Assembly (NCBI GenBank): GCA_020249285.1
Contig: JADCFX010000008.1
Location: 143,843-207,842 of the forward strand
Direction of reading: 5' to 3'
Origin: Roseomonas sp.
GTDB lineage: Bacteria > Pseudomonadota > Alphaproteobacteria > Acetobacterales > Acetobacteraceae
Length of the DNA: 64,000 nt
The stretch's first letter is position 1, and each line of letters starts with the position of its first letter. Below are positions 29,966 to 38,768 of this stretch, one piece after another. The position numbers were made by a program, and so were the translations under genes. The notes beneath the pieces were generated by a model that worked only from the letters and a program-made list of their open reading frames with translations, did not search any database and was not told the origin of the DNA.

Positions 29966-31522
29966 ATGAAGCGCCTACTGCTTGCTGCCCTTGTCGCTTC
30001 CATGCCAGCCACGGCGCAGAATCTGCGCATGGGCGTGGGGGCGCAAATCACCTCGGCCGATCCGCATTTCCACAATATCTCACCCAATAACGCCTATGCC
30101 TCCATGGTTTTTGATAATTTGTTGGAAACGGATTCAAAGGCGCGGCTGATAGGTTCCTTGGCAGAATCCTGGAAGCCGGTAGGCGAGGATGCCTGGGAAT
30201 TCACGCTCCGCCGCGGTGTACGCTTTCACAATGGATCGGATTTCACTGCGGAAGATGTAGCCTTCACGCTGGAACGCATTCCGCAAGTGCTGAATAGCCC
30301 GGGGTCTTTCCGCACCTATACCCAGGCCATCACGGGTGTGGAGATCATTGATTCCCACACCTTGCGCTTGCGCACCAATGGCCCAGCGCCTTTGCTGCCT
30401 ACGGACTTGGCACAGGTGCCGATGCTGGATCGTGAAACGCATCAGGGTGCGACGACCGAGGATTTCAACGCGGGCCGCGCGGCGATTGGCACCGGGCCTT
30501 ATCGCATGATGGCCTATCGTTCGGGTGATCGCATTGATTTGCAGCGCTTTGACGGCCATTGGCGCGGTCGCCCCGCCTGGCAGAGCGTGGATTACCGCAT
30601 GATCACCAATGATGCGGGCCGCACAGCAGCGCTCCTGGCGGGTGACATAGACATCATTGATCAAGTGCCGACATCGGATATTGAACGCCTCAGGCGTGAT
30701 CAGCGCATTTCACTCAGTGAAATAGACAGCATGCGCTTCATCTATTTCGCGTTGGATCATATGCGCGATGGGCCAACGCCTTTCATCACGGATCATGACG
30801 GCAAGCCTTTCGACCGCAATCCGCTGAAAGATGTGCGGGTAAGGCGCGCGTTGTCACTTGCCATTGATCGTCCGGCGATTGTAGCACGCGTGATGGAAGG
30901 GGCAGCAAGTGCGACGCGGCAGGTGATGCCAGAAGGTGGCTTTGCCTATGTGCCGGAACTGGCGGCCACGCGCGCTGATCCTGATCTGGCAAAGAAGTTA
31001 TTGGCGGAAGCGGGCTACCCTAATGGTTTTCGCCTGACCCTACATGGGCCGAATGATCGCTACCCGAATGATGCACGTATCGCGCAAGCGGTTGGGCAGA
31101 TGTGGACCCGCATTGGCATTCGCACCCAGGTGGATGTGGCGCCCTATGCCAGTTTCATCGCCAAGGCATCACGTCAGGAATTTTCGGTATTCCTGGTTTC
31201 CTGGGGCAGTTCCACCGGTGAACCCATGGCAGGTTTGCGTTCCATTGCCGCAACTTTTGACCGCACGCGTGGCACAGGTTCGGTCAATCGCGGGCGCTAT
31301 TCCAACCCCGAATTTGATACGCTACTTGCCACCGCGGCGCGGGAATTGGACCCCGCCAAGCGCGAAGCCCTGGTGCGCCAGGCAACACGTGTGGTGGTGG
31401 AAGATGCCGGCATCATCTCCACCCATTTGCAGAAAAATATCTGGGCGATGCGCCGCGGCTTCGCGCATGATTCGCGCGTGGATGAAAGAACCCGCGCGCA
31501 GGATGTGACGCCCGCGCGGTAG
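29966..31522 (+). CDS. Family 5 extracellular solute-binding protein (dipeptide/oligopeptide-type ABC transporter)
   Basis: A 518-residue receptor with a signal peptide (KRLLLAALVASMPATAQ). SADPHFHNISPNNAYASMVF and WEFTLRRGVRFHNGSDFTAE are the classic SBP_bac_5 segments, and VRRALSLAIDRPAIV is the later family signature. It should capture a peptide, nickel-chelate or other organic ligand in the periplasm. No permease or ATPase gene is next to it. It ends the operon started by the dioxygenase. Confidence 0.9.
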   Translation: MKRLLLAALVASMPATAQNLRMGVGAQITSADPHFHNISPNNAYASMVFDNLLETDSKARLIGSLAESWKPVGEDAWEFTLRRGVRFHNGSDFTAEDVAFTLERIPQVLNSPGSFRTYTQAITGVEIIDSHTLRLRTNGPAPLLPTDLAQVPMLDRETHQGATTEDFNAGRAAIGTGPYRMMAYRSGDRIDLQRFDGHWRGRPAWQSVDYRMITNDAGRTAALLAGDIDIIDQVPTSDIERLRRDQRISLSEIDSMRFIYFALDHMRDGPTPFITDHDGKPFDRNPLKDVRVRRALSLAIDRPAIVARVMEGAASATRQVMPEGGFAYVPELAATRADPDLAKKLLAEAGYPNGFRLTLHGPNDRYPNDARIAQAVGQMWTRIGIRTQVDVAPYASFIAKASRQEFSVFLVSWGSSTGEPMAGLRSIAATFDRTRGTGSVNRGRYSNPEFDTLLATAARELDPAKREALVRQATRVVVEDAGIISTHLQKNIWAMRRGFAHDSRVDERTRAQDVTPAR

Positions 31523-31530
31523 TCAGCGCT

Positions 31531-32127
31531 TTACAAGGGCCGCCTGGCCTTCAGCGCAGCAGCCAACGTGCCATCATCCAGCACATCCAAAGCGCCACCA
31601 ATCGGCACGCCCTGCGCGAGCCGCGTGATGGCAATGCCGAAAGGCTTCAGCCGATCCGTCACGTAATGCGCGGTAGTCGCACCTTCGACCGTTGCGGGCA
31701 AAGCGAGGATCACCTCTGCCACATCGCCCTGTTCAATCCGCGCGAGCAGCGGCTGGATGGCCAAATCCTCAGGCCCGGTGCCGGACAGCGCGGAGAGCAT
31801 GCCGCCCAGCACGTGAAAAAGTCCCTGATGCGCATGGGCGCGTTCCAGTGCCCATAAATCCGCAACCCCTTCCACCACACATACCAGCTTCCTATCGCGA
31901 TGCGGATCACGGCAAATGGCGCAAGGCGAAACCGTGTCCAGATTGCCGCAAACCTCGCACGGTTTGACTGCCGCCGCCGCATCACGCAGCGCTGCGGCCA
32001 AGGGCAGCATTTGGCTATCAGGGTCCATCAGCATTTTAAGCACGGCCCGGCGCGCGCTACGCCGACCAAGGCCGGGCAGGCGCGAGAGCAGCGCAATCAA
32101 ATGCTCGATCGGGTCGTTATGCAGCAT
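31531..32127 (-). CDS. recR: Recombination mediator RecR
   Basis: RecR works with RecO and RecF to load RecA on gapped DNA. The 198-residue protein has an N-terminal helix-hairpin-helix (LPGLGRRSARRAVLKML), the C4 zinc finger CEVCGNLDTVSPCAIC near residue 57 and a Toprim domain starting LVCVVEGVADLWALERA. It is the last of the dnaX - ybaB - recR set, 16 bp after ybaB, the usual order. Confidence 0.96.
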   Translation of the reverse strand: MLHNDPIEHLIALLSRLPGLGRRSARRAVLKMLMDPDSQMLPLAAALRDAAAAVKPCEVCGNLDTVSPCAICRDPHRDRKLVCVVEGVADLWALERAHAHQGLFHVLGGMLSALSGTGPEDLAIQPLLARIEQGDVAEVILALPATVEGATTAHYVTDRLKPFGIAITRLAQGVPIGGALDVLDDGTLAAALKARRPL

Positions 32128-32143
32128 CAGGCTGCGCGCATCC

Positions 32144-32467
32144 TCAGAAGGGCAGCTTCATGCCTGGCGGCAGATTCATGCCTGCGGTCGCCTTTTGCAT
32201 TTCAGCCGCCATGGTCGTTTCCACCTTCTGCTTGGCATCGGCATGGGCGGCCACCAGCAAATCTTCCAGCACTTCACGTTCATCGGCATTCATCAGCGAA
32301 GGATCAATCGTCACGCGGCGCAAATCACCCTTGCCGGTCAGGCGCACCACCACCATGCCGCCGCCGGATTGGCCTTCCACTTCGGTGGCTTCCAGCTTGG
32401 CCTGCATTTCCTGCATGCGCGATTGCATCTGCTGCGCCTGCTTCAACATATTGCCCAGGTTCTTCAT
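32144..32467 (-). CDS. YbaB/EbfC nucleoid-associated protein
   Basis: The 107-residue protein, beginning MKNLGNMLKQAQQMQSRMQE, is the small DNA-binding YbaB/EbfC family member that forms a tweezer-like dimer. The central VEGQSGGGMVVVRLTGKGDL and DPSLMNADEREVLEDLLVAA are conserved. It lies 12 bp after dnaX and 16 bp before recR and is cotranscribed with them. Confidence 0.95.
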   Translation of the reverse strand: MKNLGNMLKQAQQMQSRMQEMQAKLEATEVEGQSGGGMVVVRLTGKGDLRRVTIDPSLMNADEREVLEDLLVAAHADAKQKVETTMAAEMQKATAGMNLPPGMKLPF

Positions 32468-32479
32468 GGTCTCTTTCGC

Positions 32480-34390
32480 CTAAAAATCATCGGGAGGGGT
32501 TTCATCATCGCCGTAAGCGGGTTCGGCATCGGGCGGCGCGAAATCGCGCGCATCATCATCGGTCAGGGCGGCATTGCGCGACAAGCCATAGGCATCAGCA
32601 GCGCCATCATGCACCGCTTCAATCGTCGCCCCCGGAAAGGCCGCCAGGATGGCCTGCACCAAGGGATGCGCGCGCGCAGTTGCAAGCCGATCCGCCTCCG
32701 CTTCCTTGCCTTGTGCGGCCAGCGTCGGCGCACCGGCTTCCTGGCTGATGATCACCGTCCAGCGCTGGCCGGTGGCCTCAGATAAAAGCGCGGTCAATTG
32801 CGCGGCCAGATCGCGCGGCGCATCCGGTTCAGGGTTGATTTCAAGCCGCCCCGGCGCAATGCGCACGGGGTGCACACTATGGCGAAGCTGCGCATGCAAT
32901 AGCGGCTTTATGCCGGAAGCCAGCGCCACAATTTCCTGCCAGGTGCTGGGCTGCGCCAGCGCCGTCACGGGCGGGCTTGGCGCTGCTTCGGCACGCACCG
33001 GCGCACCGCCGGCGACCGCGCGCAAGCCTCCGCCGCCGCCACCTGGTGCCGGGCGAGGCGCGGAACCTATTTCCCCCGCTTCGGTCAGGCGTTTCACCAA
33101 ATCGCCCGGTGTTGGCGTATCCGCCACATGGGCAATGCGGATCAGCACCATTTCCGCCGCAGCGCGACGATCAGCGCCTTCAAGCTGCAATTCGCCAATG
33201 CCCTTCAGCAGCATTTGCCAGGTGCGGCCCAACACCGGCACGGAAAGCCTTTGCGCCAAGGCAGCACCACGCACGCGTTCGGCTTCCGGGAGCGATCCAT
33301 CCTGGCGCAGCGCGGGGGCCGCGCGAAAGCGCGTCAACAAATGGCAAAGCTCGGCCAGATCTTGCAAAATCACCAGGGGATCAGCGCCCAATTCATGCGC
33401 ACGATCCATGATGCCAAGTGCTGCGGCAACATCCCCGCCCATCAGCGCTTCCATCAAATCAATGATCATGGCGCGGTCCGCCAAGCCCAGCATATCGCGT
33501 ACGGCTTCCGCGCGCACTTCCGAAGCACCGGATTGGCCAATTGCCTGATCCAGCAATGAAAGCCCATCGCGCACGGAACCATCGGCAGCGCGCGCGATCA
33601 TGGCCAGCGCATCGGCTTCCGCCGTCACCGCTTCCTTGTCGCAAATCCGCGCGAAATGCTGCGCCAAGCTATCCTGCGGCACGCGGCGCAAAGCGAAGGT
33701 CTGGCAGCGGCTTCGGATGGTGATCGGCACCTTGCGCAATTCCGTGGTCGCCAGAATGAACGTCACACCCGATGGCGGTTCTTCCAAAGTCTTCAGAAAG
33801 GCGTTGAAGGCAGCACCCGACAGCATGTGGCATTCATCAAGGATAAAAACCTTCTGCCGCCCTTGGCTCGCGCGGAAGCGGAGCGCTTCGCGCAATTCCC
33901 GCACATCATCCACGCTATTGTTCGATGCGGCGTCCAGCTCCACCACATCCGGATGACGATCCGCGAGTATCGCCTTGCATTCCGGGCAAACACCGCAGGG
34001 GTCCGCCGTGGGGCCACCCTTGCCATCAACGCCAATGCAATTCAGCGCGCGGGCAATGATGCGCGCTGTGGTGGTTTTGCCGACACCGCGCACGCCCGTC
34101 AGCAGAAAGGCGTGATGCACGCGCCCTTGGGCAAAAGCGTGGCGCAAGGTACGCACCAGCACATCCTGCCCGATCAGATCATCAAAGCTGGTGGGCCGGT
34201 ATTTACGCGCCAGCACGCGGTAGCCCGGTTGTTCGACTGGCCTCGCCACAGGCGCAGGCGGCGGTGCAGGCGGCGTCGGTTCGCCGAAAAGCCCCGGCCC
34301 TTCTGGCGCCGGCGGTTCGGGCAGGCCCGCTTCTTCCGGCTTGTCATCGCCAGGCGCGGGAAGCGGTGAGCCGAACATATCGGAAGCCAT
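32480..34390 (-). CDS. dnaX: DNA polymerase III subunits gamma/tau
   Basis: DnaX is the clamp-loader ATPase. I use the ATG at 34390 (636 residues); a longer frame from 34549 would run through the SRP RNA gene. RKYRPTSFDDLIGQDVLVRT starts the AAA module, GVRGVGKTTTARI is the Walker A, CGVCPECKAI the zinc site, and ILDECHMLS the Walker B. A Pro-rich N-terminal extension of about 70 residues precedes it, as in many alphaproteobacteria, and the C-terminal tau region is Ala-rich. Confidence 0.95.
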   Translation of the reverse strand: MASDMFGSPLPAPGDDKPEEAGLPEPPAPEGPGLFGEPTPPAPPPAPVARPVEQPGYRVLARKYRPTSFDDLIGQDVLVRTLRHAFAQGRVHHAFLLTGVRGVGKTTTARIIARALNCIGVDGKGGPTADPCGVCPECKAILADRHPDVVELDAASNNSVDDVRELREALRFRASQGRQKVFILDECHMLSGAAFNAFLKTLEEPPSGVTFILATTELRKVPITIRSRCQTFALRRVPQDSLAQHFARICDKEAVTAEADALAMIARAADGSVRDGLSLLDQAIGQSGASEVRAEAVRDMLGLADRAMIIDLMEALMGGDVAAALGIMDRAHELGADPLVILQDLAELCHLLTRFRAAPALRQDGSLPEAERVRGAALAQRLSVPVLGRTWQMLLKGIGELQLEGADRRAAAEMVLIRIAHVADTPTPGDLVKRLTEAGEIGSAPRPAPGGGGGGLRAVAGGAPVRAEAAPSPPVTALAQPSTWQEIVALASGIKPLLHAQLRHSVHPVRIAPGRLEINPEPDAPRDLAAQLTALLSEATGQRWTVIISQEAGAPTLAAQGKEAEADRLATARAHPLVQAILAAFPGATIEAVHDGAADAYGLSRNAALTDDDARDFAPPDAEPAYGDDETPPDDF

Positions 34391-34412
34391 GGCGCGGGCG
34401 GTCTCTCGAAAA

Positions 34413-34520
34413 AGGTGGAAGGCCGGCAAGCGACCCGAACAAGAACCCGTTACGGCTGCTTCCTTCCGGACCTGACCGGGTTGGCGAGGAGCCCGTCCGC
34501 CGCCGACCTTCCGAGAGCAC
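34413..34520 (-). ncRNA. ffs: Signal recognition particle RNA (4.5S-type)
   Basis: The minus strand has the invariant apical core of bacterial small SRP RNA: GGTCAGGTCCGGAAGGAAGC followed by AGCC, flanked by CAACCCG and CGGGTT that pair to form the apical hairpin. The 5' GGAAGGTCGGC and 3' GCCGGCCTTCC arms close the long helix, and a TTTTT follows the 3' end. It lies upstream of dnaX on the same strand, a common location. It binds Ffh for co-translational membrane targeting. Confidence 0.93.
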
Positions 34521-34597
34521 CATATCATGTCCCTATGCCCCAATGCCAATGGGGGGCTTGGTTGCCGCGCGCCGTGCCGCGTGGCAGGGTTCCGCCT

Positions 34598-35521
34598 ATG
34601 CTTTCGATCCCCGCCAGCCGACCCAATGCCTATACGGGCAGCCCGCTAGACCGGGCATCCCATCGCCGCGAAGACGCTGCCTTCATCGAAGCGGCGCTTG
34701 CTGATCCCAATACCGTCTTCGCCCCCGTCTGGCGCGCCCGCAGCCTGATGCGCGGCTTGGCCGAAGGCGCGCCCCAAGCCGTTTTGCTGACCGGGGAGGC
34801 TGCCGGTGCTCTCCGCATGGCGGGCGGGCCCTGGGCTTGGTTGGGTGAGTGGGAGGGTCGGCAGGTCTTCGCCGTGGATTGTTCCACCGCAGATGACCCG
34901 ATTCCCCTGCTGCCCTCAGAATTGGGTGTATTCGCTGATCTGCGCCAGGTCGCCGGGCTGCTGCCGCCCGGTGAGGCGAGCGTTTTGGCCCATGCGCGCG
35001 GCCTGATGCATTGGCGCACTAAGCACAGGTTTTGCGGCGTTTGCGGCGGCGTTTGTGAACCGCGCAGCGCCGGCAATGCAATGAGCTGCACGGCCTGCAA
35101 TACGCAGCATTTCCCGCGCACCGACCCCGCCGTAATCATGCTGGTGGTGCGCGGCGATTCCTGCCTGCTGGGTCATTCGCAGCGCTTTCCGAATACCACC
35201 ATGTATTCAACGCTCGCCGGCTTTGTGGAACCGGGCGAAAGCCTGGAAGAAGCAGTGCGGCGAGAAGTTCAGGAAGAAACCAATGTGCGGGTTGGCGCGG
35301 TACGCTACCATTCATCCCAGCCCTGGCCTTTTCCGTCTTCCATCATGCTTGGCTTCCATGCCGAGGGCCTGAGCGAGGAAATCACCATAGACCCGGAAGA
35401 ACTGCGCGATGCGCGCTGGTTCAGCCGGGATGATTTGCGCAATCATCAGCAGCTTGGCTTTTCACTGCCGCGCGTTGATTCCATCGCGCGCCGGTTGATC
35501 GAGGATTGGTTGGCATCATGA
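34598..35521 (+). CDS. nudC: NADH pyrophosphatase NudC (NAD-cap decapping family)
   Basis: The ATG at 34598 gives 307 residues. A variable N-terminal domain is followed by the zinc ribbon CGVCGG ... CTACN (residues about 145-170) and the Nudix box in GFVEPGESLEEAVRREVQEE near 210, then the family's SQPWPFPSSIMLGF (the SQPWPFPxS motif specific to NudC). It hydrolyses NAD(H) and removes NAD caps from RNA. Its stop overlaps the start of the lipoprotein gene. Confidence 0.94.
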   Translation: MLSIPASRPNAYTGSPLDRASHRREDAAFIEAALADPNTVFAPVWRARSLMRGLAEGAPQAVLLTGEAAGALRMAGGPWAWLGEWEGRQVFAVDCSTADDPIPLLPSELGVFADLRQVAGLLPPGEASVLAHARGLMHWRTKHRFCGVCGGVCEPRSAGNAMSCTACNTQHFPRTDPAVIMLVVRGDSCLLGHSQRFPNTTMYSTLAGFVEPGESLEEAVRREVQEETNVRVGAVRYHSSQPWPFPSSIMLGFHAEGLSEEITIDPEELRDARWFSRDDLRNHQQLGFSLPRVDSIARRLIEDWLAS

Positions 35522-35808
35522 AGACTGCGGCGGCATTGCTTGTGGTTCTGGCGGTGGCGGGCTGCGCCAGCCAATCACGGGAAGACATCTTCCCACCCGA
35601 TACCAGCGAAGATGCGGCGGCGTGTCGGGAAGAAGCCCGGCGCGACCCGGCGCTTAGAGATTTGCGGCGCAGTACTTTCATCGGTTTTCAAGCGCAGGAA
35701 GAACGCGTGCGCAATGAGATCATTGCAACGCAACGCCGGACCTATTTCGACTGCATGGCGTTGCGCGGCCATGCGCGCCAGGGCGGGGTGGAGCGCGTCA
35801 GGCGTTAG
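35518..35808 (+). CDS. Small lipoprotein of unknown function
   Basis: A 96-residue protein with a lipobox: LLVVLAVAGCASQSRED, where Cys16 would be lipidated. The mature part is charged and has two other Cys (AAACREEA, FDCMALRG) that could bond. The ATG overlaps the nudC stop (ATGA), so it is translated with nudC. No function is known. Confidence 0.7.
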   Translation: MKTAAALLVVLAVAGCASQSREDIFPPDTSEDAAACREEARRDPALRDLRRSTFIGFQAQEERVRNEIIATQRRTYFDCMALRGHARQGGVERVRR

Positions 35809-36314
35809 AGGTCCCGTAGCTGCGGATTATCAAAATCCGGCCGCCGCGCGCGCGCCAAGGCCCCGCGCAGCGCATCAGCCAATTCAGCCTTTTCCGGTGC
35901 GGCGAGATGCCGGCCGATTTCCAACACGCGGCCTCGGCTTTTCAACAATAGCTTGCCGGCGCGCGGCGCGGCCTCATCCAATTCCACCTTGGCCCAATAG
36001 GCATCCAAAACGCTGCGCACCACGCGCCCGCGATGGTCCACATGGCGGATGGAAAGCCCCGCATCGGTCAGCAGCACCATTTCGCTGATCCGCCGCGATG
36101 CGCGGGCATGCCATAGCAATGCCGCCAGCGCGGCACCCACTTCCAGGCCGATGAAGGGCAGCACCGGCCAGGCGCCAAGCGCGAAGAAGATACAAGCCGG
36201 GATGGCCGCCGCCAGAATGAGCAGCCCCGCCAGCACACGAAAGCCCCGCGCCGAAAAACTCTGCGGCGGGGTGGAAATCGCTTCGAAAAGAATGGTCTCT
36301 TGGGGGGGTGCCAT
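35805..36314 (-). CDS. DUF2244 family membrane protein
   Basis: The ATG at 36314 gives 169 residues. Two transmembrane helices (FRVLAGLLILAAAIPACIFF and WPVLPFIGLEVGAALAALLW) are followed by a soluble part with EMVLLTDAGLSIRHVDHRG, the DUF2244 pattern. Alphaproteobacterial homologues often lie beside nth, as here. The role is unknown. It is divergent from nth and converges on the lipoprotein gene with a 4-bp overlap. Confidence 0.78.
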   Translation of the reverse strand: MAPPQETILFEAISTPPQSFSARGFRVLAGLLILAAAIPACIFFALGAWPVLPFIGLEVGAALAALLWHARASRRISEMVLLTDAGLSIRHVDHRGRVVRSVLDAYWAKVELDEAAPRAGKLLLKSRGRVLEIGRHLAAPEKAELADALRGALARARRPDFDNPQLRDL

Positions 36315-36351
36315 CGCGGGGCAGTCTAGGTCAGAATGGCGTCCGAACGCC

Positions 36352-37053
36352 ATGCCCCAAGCCAAACCCGATCACGGTTCCGCCCGCGCCCCACGCCGCG
36401 CCCGCCTGATGTCGAAAGATCAGGCCGAGGCTTTTGTGCGCGCCCTGGCCCAGACCAACCCGGCGCCGGAGACAGAGCTTTTCTACCAGGATCATTTCAG
36501 CCTACTGGTGGCGGTGGTGCTGTCTGCCCAAACCACGGATGCGGCGGTGAATAAATGCACGCCTGCGCTGTTTGCCGCCGCGCCCACCCCCACTGCGATG
36601 GCCGCCCTTGGGGTGGAAGGCATCGCGCCGTTCATCCGCCGTATCGGGCTTTGGCAGGCCAAGGCGCGCAATGTGGCGGCTTTGGCGGCGCAGCTTGTGG
36701 AACGCCATGGCGGGCAGGTGCCGAATGACCGCGCTGCCCTGGAAGCCCTGCCCGGCGTCGGGCGGAAAACCGCCAATGTCGTGCTGAATGTCGCCTTTGG
36801 GCAGAATACCATGGCGGTGGACACCCACATCTTTCGCCTCGGCAATCGCACGGGCCTGGCACCCGGCAAGACCACGCGCGCGGTGGAAGAAGGGCTGATG
36901 AAGCGCTGCCCGCCCGAATTGCTGCGCGATGCGCATCACTGGCTGATCCTGCATGGGCGCTACATCTGCAAGGCGCGGGCGCCGGAATGCTGGCGCTGCC
37001 CGGCGCGGGGCATGTGCAATTACCGGGATAAGGTGCTGGCGCCGCCAGCCTAG
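36352..37053 (+). CDS. nth: Endonuclease III (DNA glycosylase/AP lyase)
   Basis: The enzyme removes oxidised pyrimidines from DNA. The 233-residue protein has LPGVGRKTANVVL (helix-hairpin-helix with catalytic Lys), VDTHIFRL with the catalytic Asp, and the C-terminal iron-sulfur cluster CKARAPECWRCPARGMC (C-x6-C-x2-C-x5-C). An internal ATG at 36409 would trim a basic N-terminal extension and is an alternative start. Confidence 0.95.
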   Translation: MPQAKPDHGSARAPRRARLMSKDQAEAFVRALAQTNPAPETELFYQDHFSLLVAVVLSAQTTDAAVNKCTPALFAAAPTPTAMAALGVEGIAPFIRRIGLWQAKARNVAALAAQLVERHGGQVPNDRAALEALPGVGRKTANVVLNVAFGQNTMAVDTHIFRLGNRTGLAPGKTTRAVEEGLMKRCPPELLRDAHHWLILHGRYICKARAPECWRCPARGMCNYRDKVLAPPA

Positions 37054-37121
37054 GCTTCGCCTTGCCTTGCCGCCTCGGCCCTGCCGTTCCATCCTGCGCG
37101 TAACCTAGAAAGGAATGCCCC

Positions 37122-37922
37122 ATGGAAGCGCCCGTACTTGTTGAAATCACCGATGATATCGCCCTGGTCACCTTGAACCGGCCCGAATCGCGCAATCCGC
37201 TTGATCCTGAAACCCAGGACGCCTTGATCGCCACCTTCTTGAAGCTGGACGCTGAAGCCAAAGCACGCGTGGCAATCCTGACCGGCGCCGGCAGCGCCTT
37301 TTGCGCCGGCGGCAATGTGCGCCGCATGGGTGAGGCTGCGAGTGGTTCCACCGAACGCACCCCGGCCCAGGCGCGCGGCTATTATCGCCACGGCATTCAG
37401 CGCCTGCCGCGCATGTTCGAACAATTGGAAATCCCCGTCATCGCGGCAGTGAATGGCCCGGCCATGGGTGCGGGCTGTGACCTGACCTGCATGTGCGATT
37501 TGCGTATTGCCGGCCAATCCGCGCGCTTCGCCGAAAGCTTTGTGAAGCTTGGCATCATCCCCGGCGATGGCGGCGCCTGGCTGCTGCCGCGCGTGGTGGG
37601 CTTTGCCAAGGCGGCCGAGATGTCATTGACCGGTGATGCGCTCTCAGCCGATCAGGCGCTGGCTTATGGGCTGGTATCTCAGGTGGTGCCGGATGCGGAA
37701 TTGCTGGACGCAGCACGCGCGCTGGCGCGGCGCATTGCCGCCAATCCGCCCCATGCCGTGCGCATGGCGCGGCGCCTGCTGCGGGAAGCCTGGAACAATC
37801 GGCTTGATTCAGTGCTTGAAATGTCTTCCGCCATGCAGGCGGTGGCGCATACCACGGAAGATCATAAGGAAGCGCTGGCGGCGATGCGTGAAAAGCGCAA
37901 GCCGACCTATAAGGGCGCCTGA
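37122..37922 (+). CDS. Enoyl-CoA hydratase/isomerase family protein
   Basis: The 266-residue crotonase-fold protein has ALVTLNRPESRNPLD at the N-terminus, GAGSAFCAGGNVRRMGE (oxyanion-hole loop) and AAVNGPAMGAGCDLTCMCD. The second catalytic acid position is in FVKLGIIPGDGGAWLLPRVV. It likely hydrates or isomerises enoyl-CoA in fatty-acid or ring-cleavage catabolism. It is first of three genes, with a dienoyl-CoA-reductase-like SDR and a second crotonase, spaced by 3 bp and a 4-bp overlap. Confidence 0.88.
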   Translation: MEAPVLVEITDDIALVTLNRPESRNPLDPETQDALIATFLKLDAEAKARVAILTGAGSAFCAGGNVRRMGEAASGSTERTPAQARGYYRHGIQRLPRMFEQLEIPVIAAVNGPAMGAGCDLTCMCDLRIAGQSARFAESFVKLGIIPGDGGAWLLPRVVGFAKAAEMSLTGDALSADQALAYGLVSQVVPDAELLDAARALARRIAANPPHAVRMARRLLREAWNNRLDSVLEMSSAMQAVAHTTEDHKEALAAMREKRKPTYKGA

Positions 37923-37925
37923 TCC

Positions 37926-38768
37926 TTGTTCGCGCCGGGGCTGCTTGCTGGGCGGCGCGCGCTGATCACCGGTGGCGGCACCGGGCTCGGGCGCGCCATT
38001 GCTCGGCGCTATCTGCAGTTGGGCGCGCGCATCGCGATTTGCGGGCGGCGTCTGGCGGTGTTGCAGGAAACCGCCGCGGCGTTGCGTGCGGAAATTCCCG
38101 GCGCTGATATTGCCGTGCATGGCTGCGATGTTCGTGATGCCATCGCCGTGGAAGCGATGATGGATGCCGTCTTTGCCGAAGGTGCGCCGGATATGCTGGT
38201 GAATAATGCGGCGGCGAATTTCCTGGCACAGACTCATCGGCTTTCCGCGCGCGCCTTGGATGCGGTATTGGCCACCACGCTGCATGGCGCGGCCTATTGC
38301 ACCATGGGTGTTGGGCGGCGTTGGATTGAGGCCGGGCAGCCTGGCGTGGTGCTGTCTATCCTGACCCTTTCCGCCTTGCAGGGCGCTGCCTTTACCGTGC
38401 CTTCTGCCATGGCCAAGGCCGGGGTTTTGGCCATGACGACAAGCCTGGCGGTCGAATGGGGCCGGCATGGCATTCGGCTGGTCGCGATTGCGCCGGGCAC
38501 TTTCCCGACCGAGGCCGCCGTGGCGCGGCTGCGCCCCGGTGGTCTGGATCATGGTGATGTGCCGTTGAACCGCGCCGGGAAGCATGAGGAATTGACCGAC
38601 CTCGCCGCTTACTTGGTTTCCCACAATGCGGGCTACATCACGGGCGAATGCGTGGTGATTGATGGCGGGCGGCGTTATCTGGGCGGGGCGCGCGCTGGCG
38701 TGCGTGAAATGCTCGCCTGGGATGATGCCGCCTGGGAAAAACAGCGCGAAAAGACACCAAAGAAATGA
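37926..38768 (+). CDS. SDR family protein, 2,4-dienoyl-CoA-reductase-like
   Basis: The protein starts at a TTG and has 280 residues. ALITGGGTGLGRAIARRYL is the NADP site. In place of the usual Tyr-x3-Lys the active site reads PSAMAKAGVLAMTTSLAVEWG, with Ser where Tyr is expected and the Lys kept, as in mitochondrial-type 2,4-dienoyl-CoA reductases. This, and its position between two crotonase genes, supports a role in breaking down unsaturated fatty acyl-CoA. It overlaps the next gene by 4 bp. Confidence 0.78.
   Translation: MFAPGLLAGRRALITGGGTGLGRAIARRYLQLGARIAICGRRLAVLQETAAALRAEIPGADIAVHGCDVRDAIAVEAMMDAVFAEGAPDMLVNNAAANFLAQTHRLSARALDAVLATTLHGAAYCTMGVGRRWIEAGQPGVVLSILTLSALQGAAFTVPSAMAKAGVLAMTTSLAVEWGRHGIRLVAIAPGTFPTEAAVARLRPGGLDHGDVPLNRAGKHEELTDLAAYLVSHNAGYITGECVVIDGGRRYLGGARAGVREMLAWDDAAWEKQREKTPKK

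Noticed and set aside
34391..34549. N-terminal extension of dnaX
   Set aside because: It would be translated from the SRP RNA gene; the ATG at 34390 fits the family.
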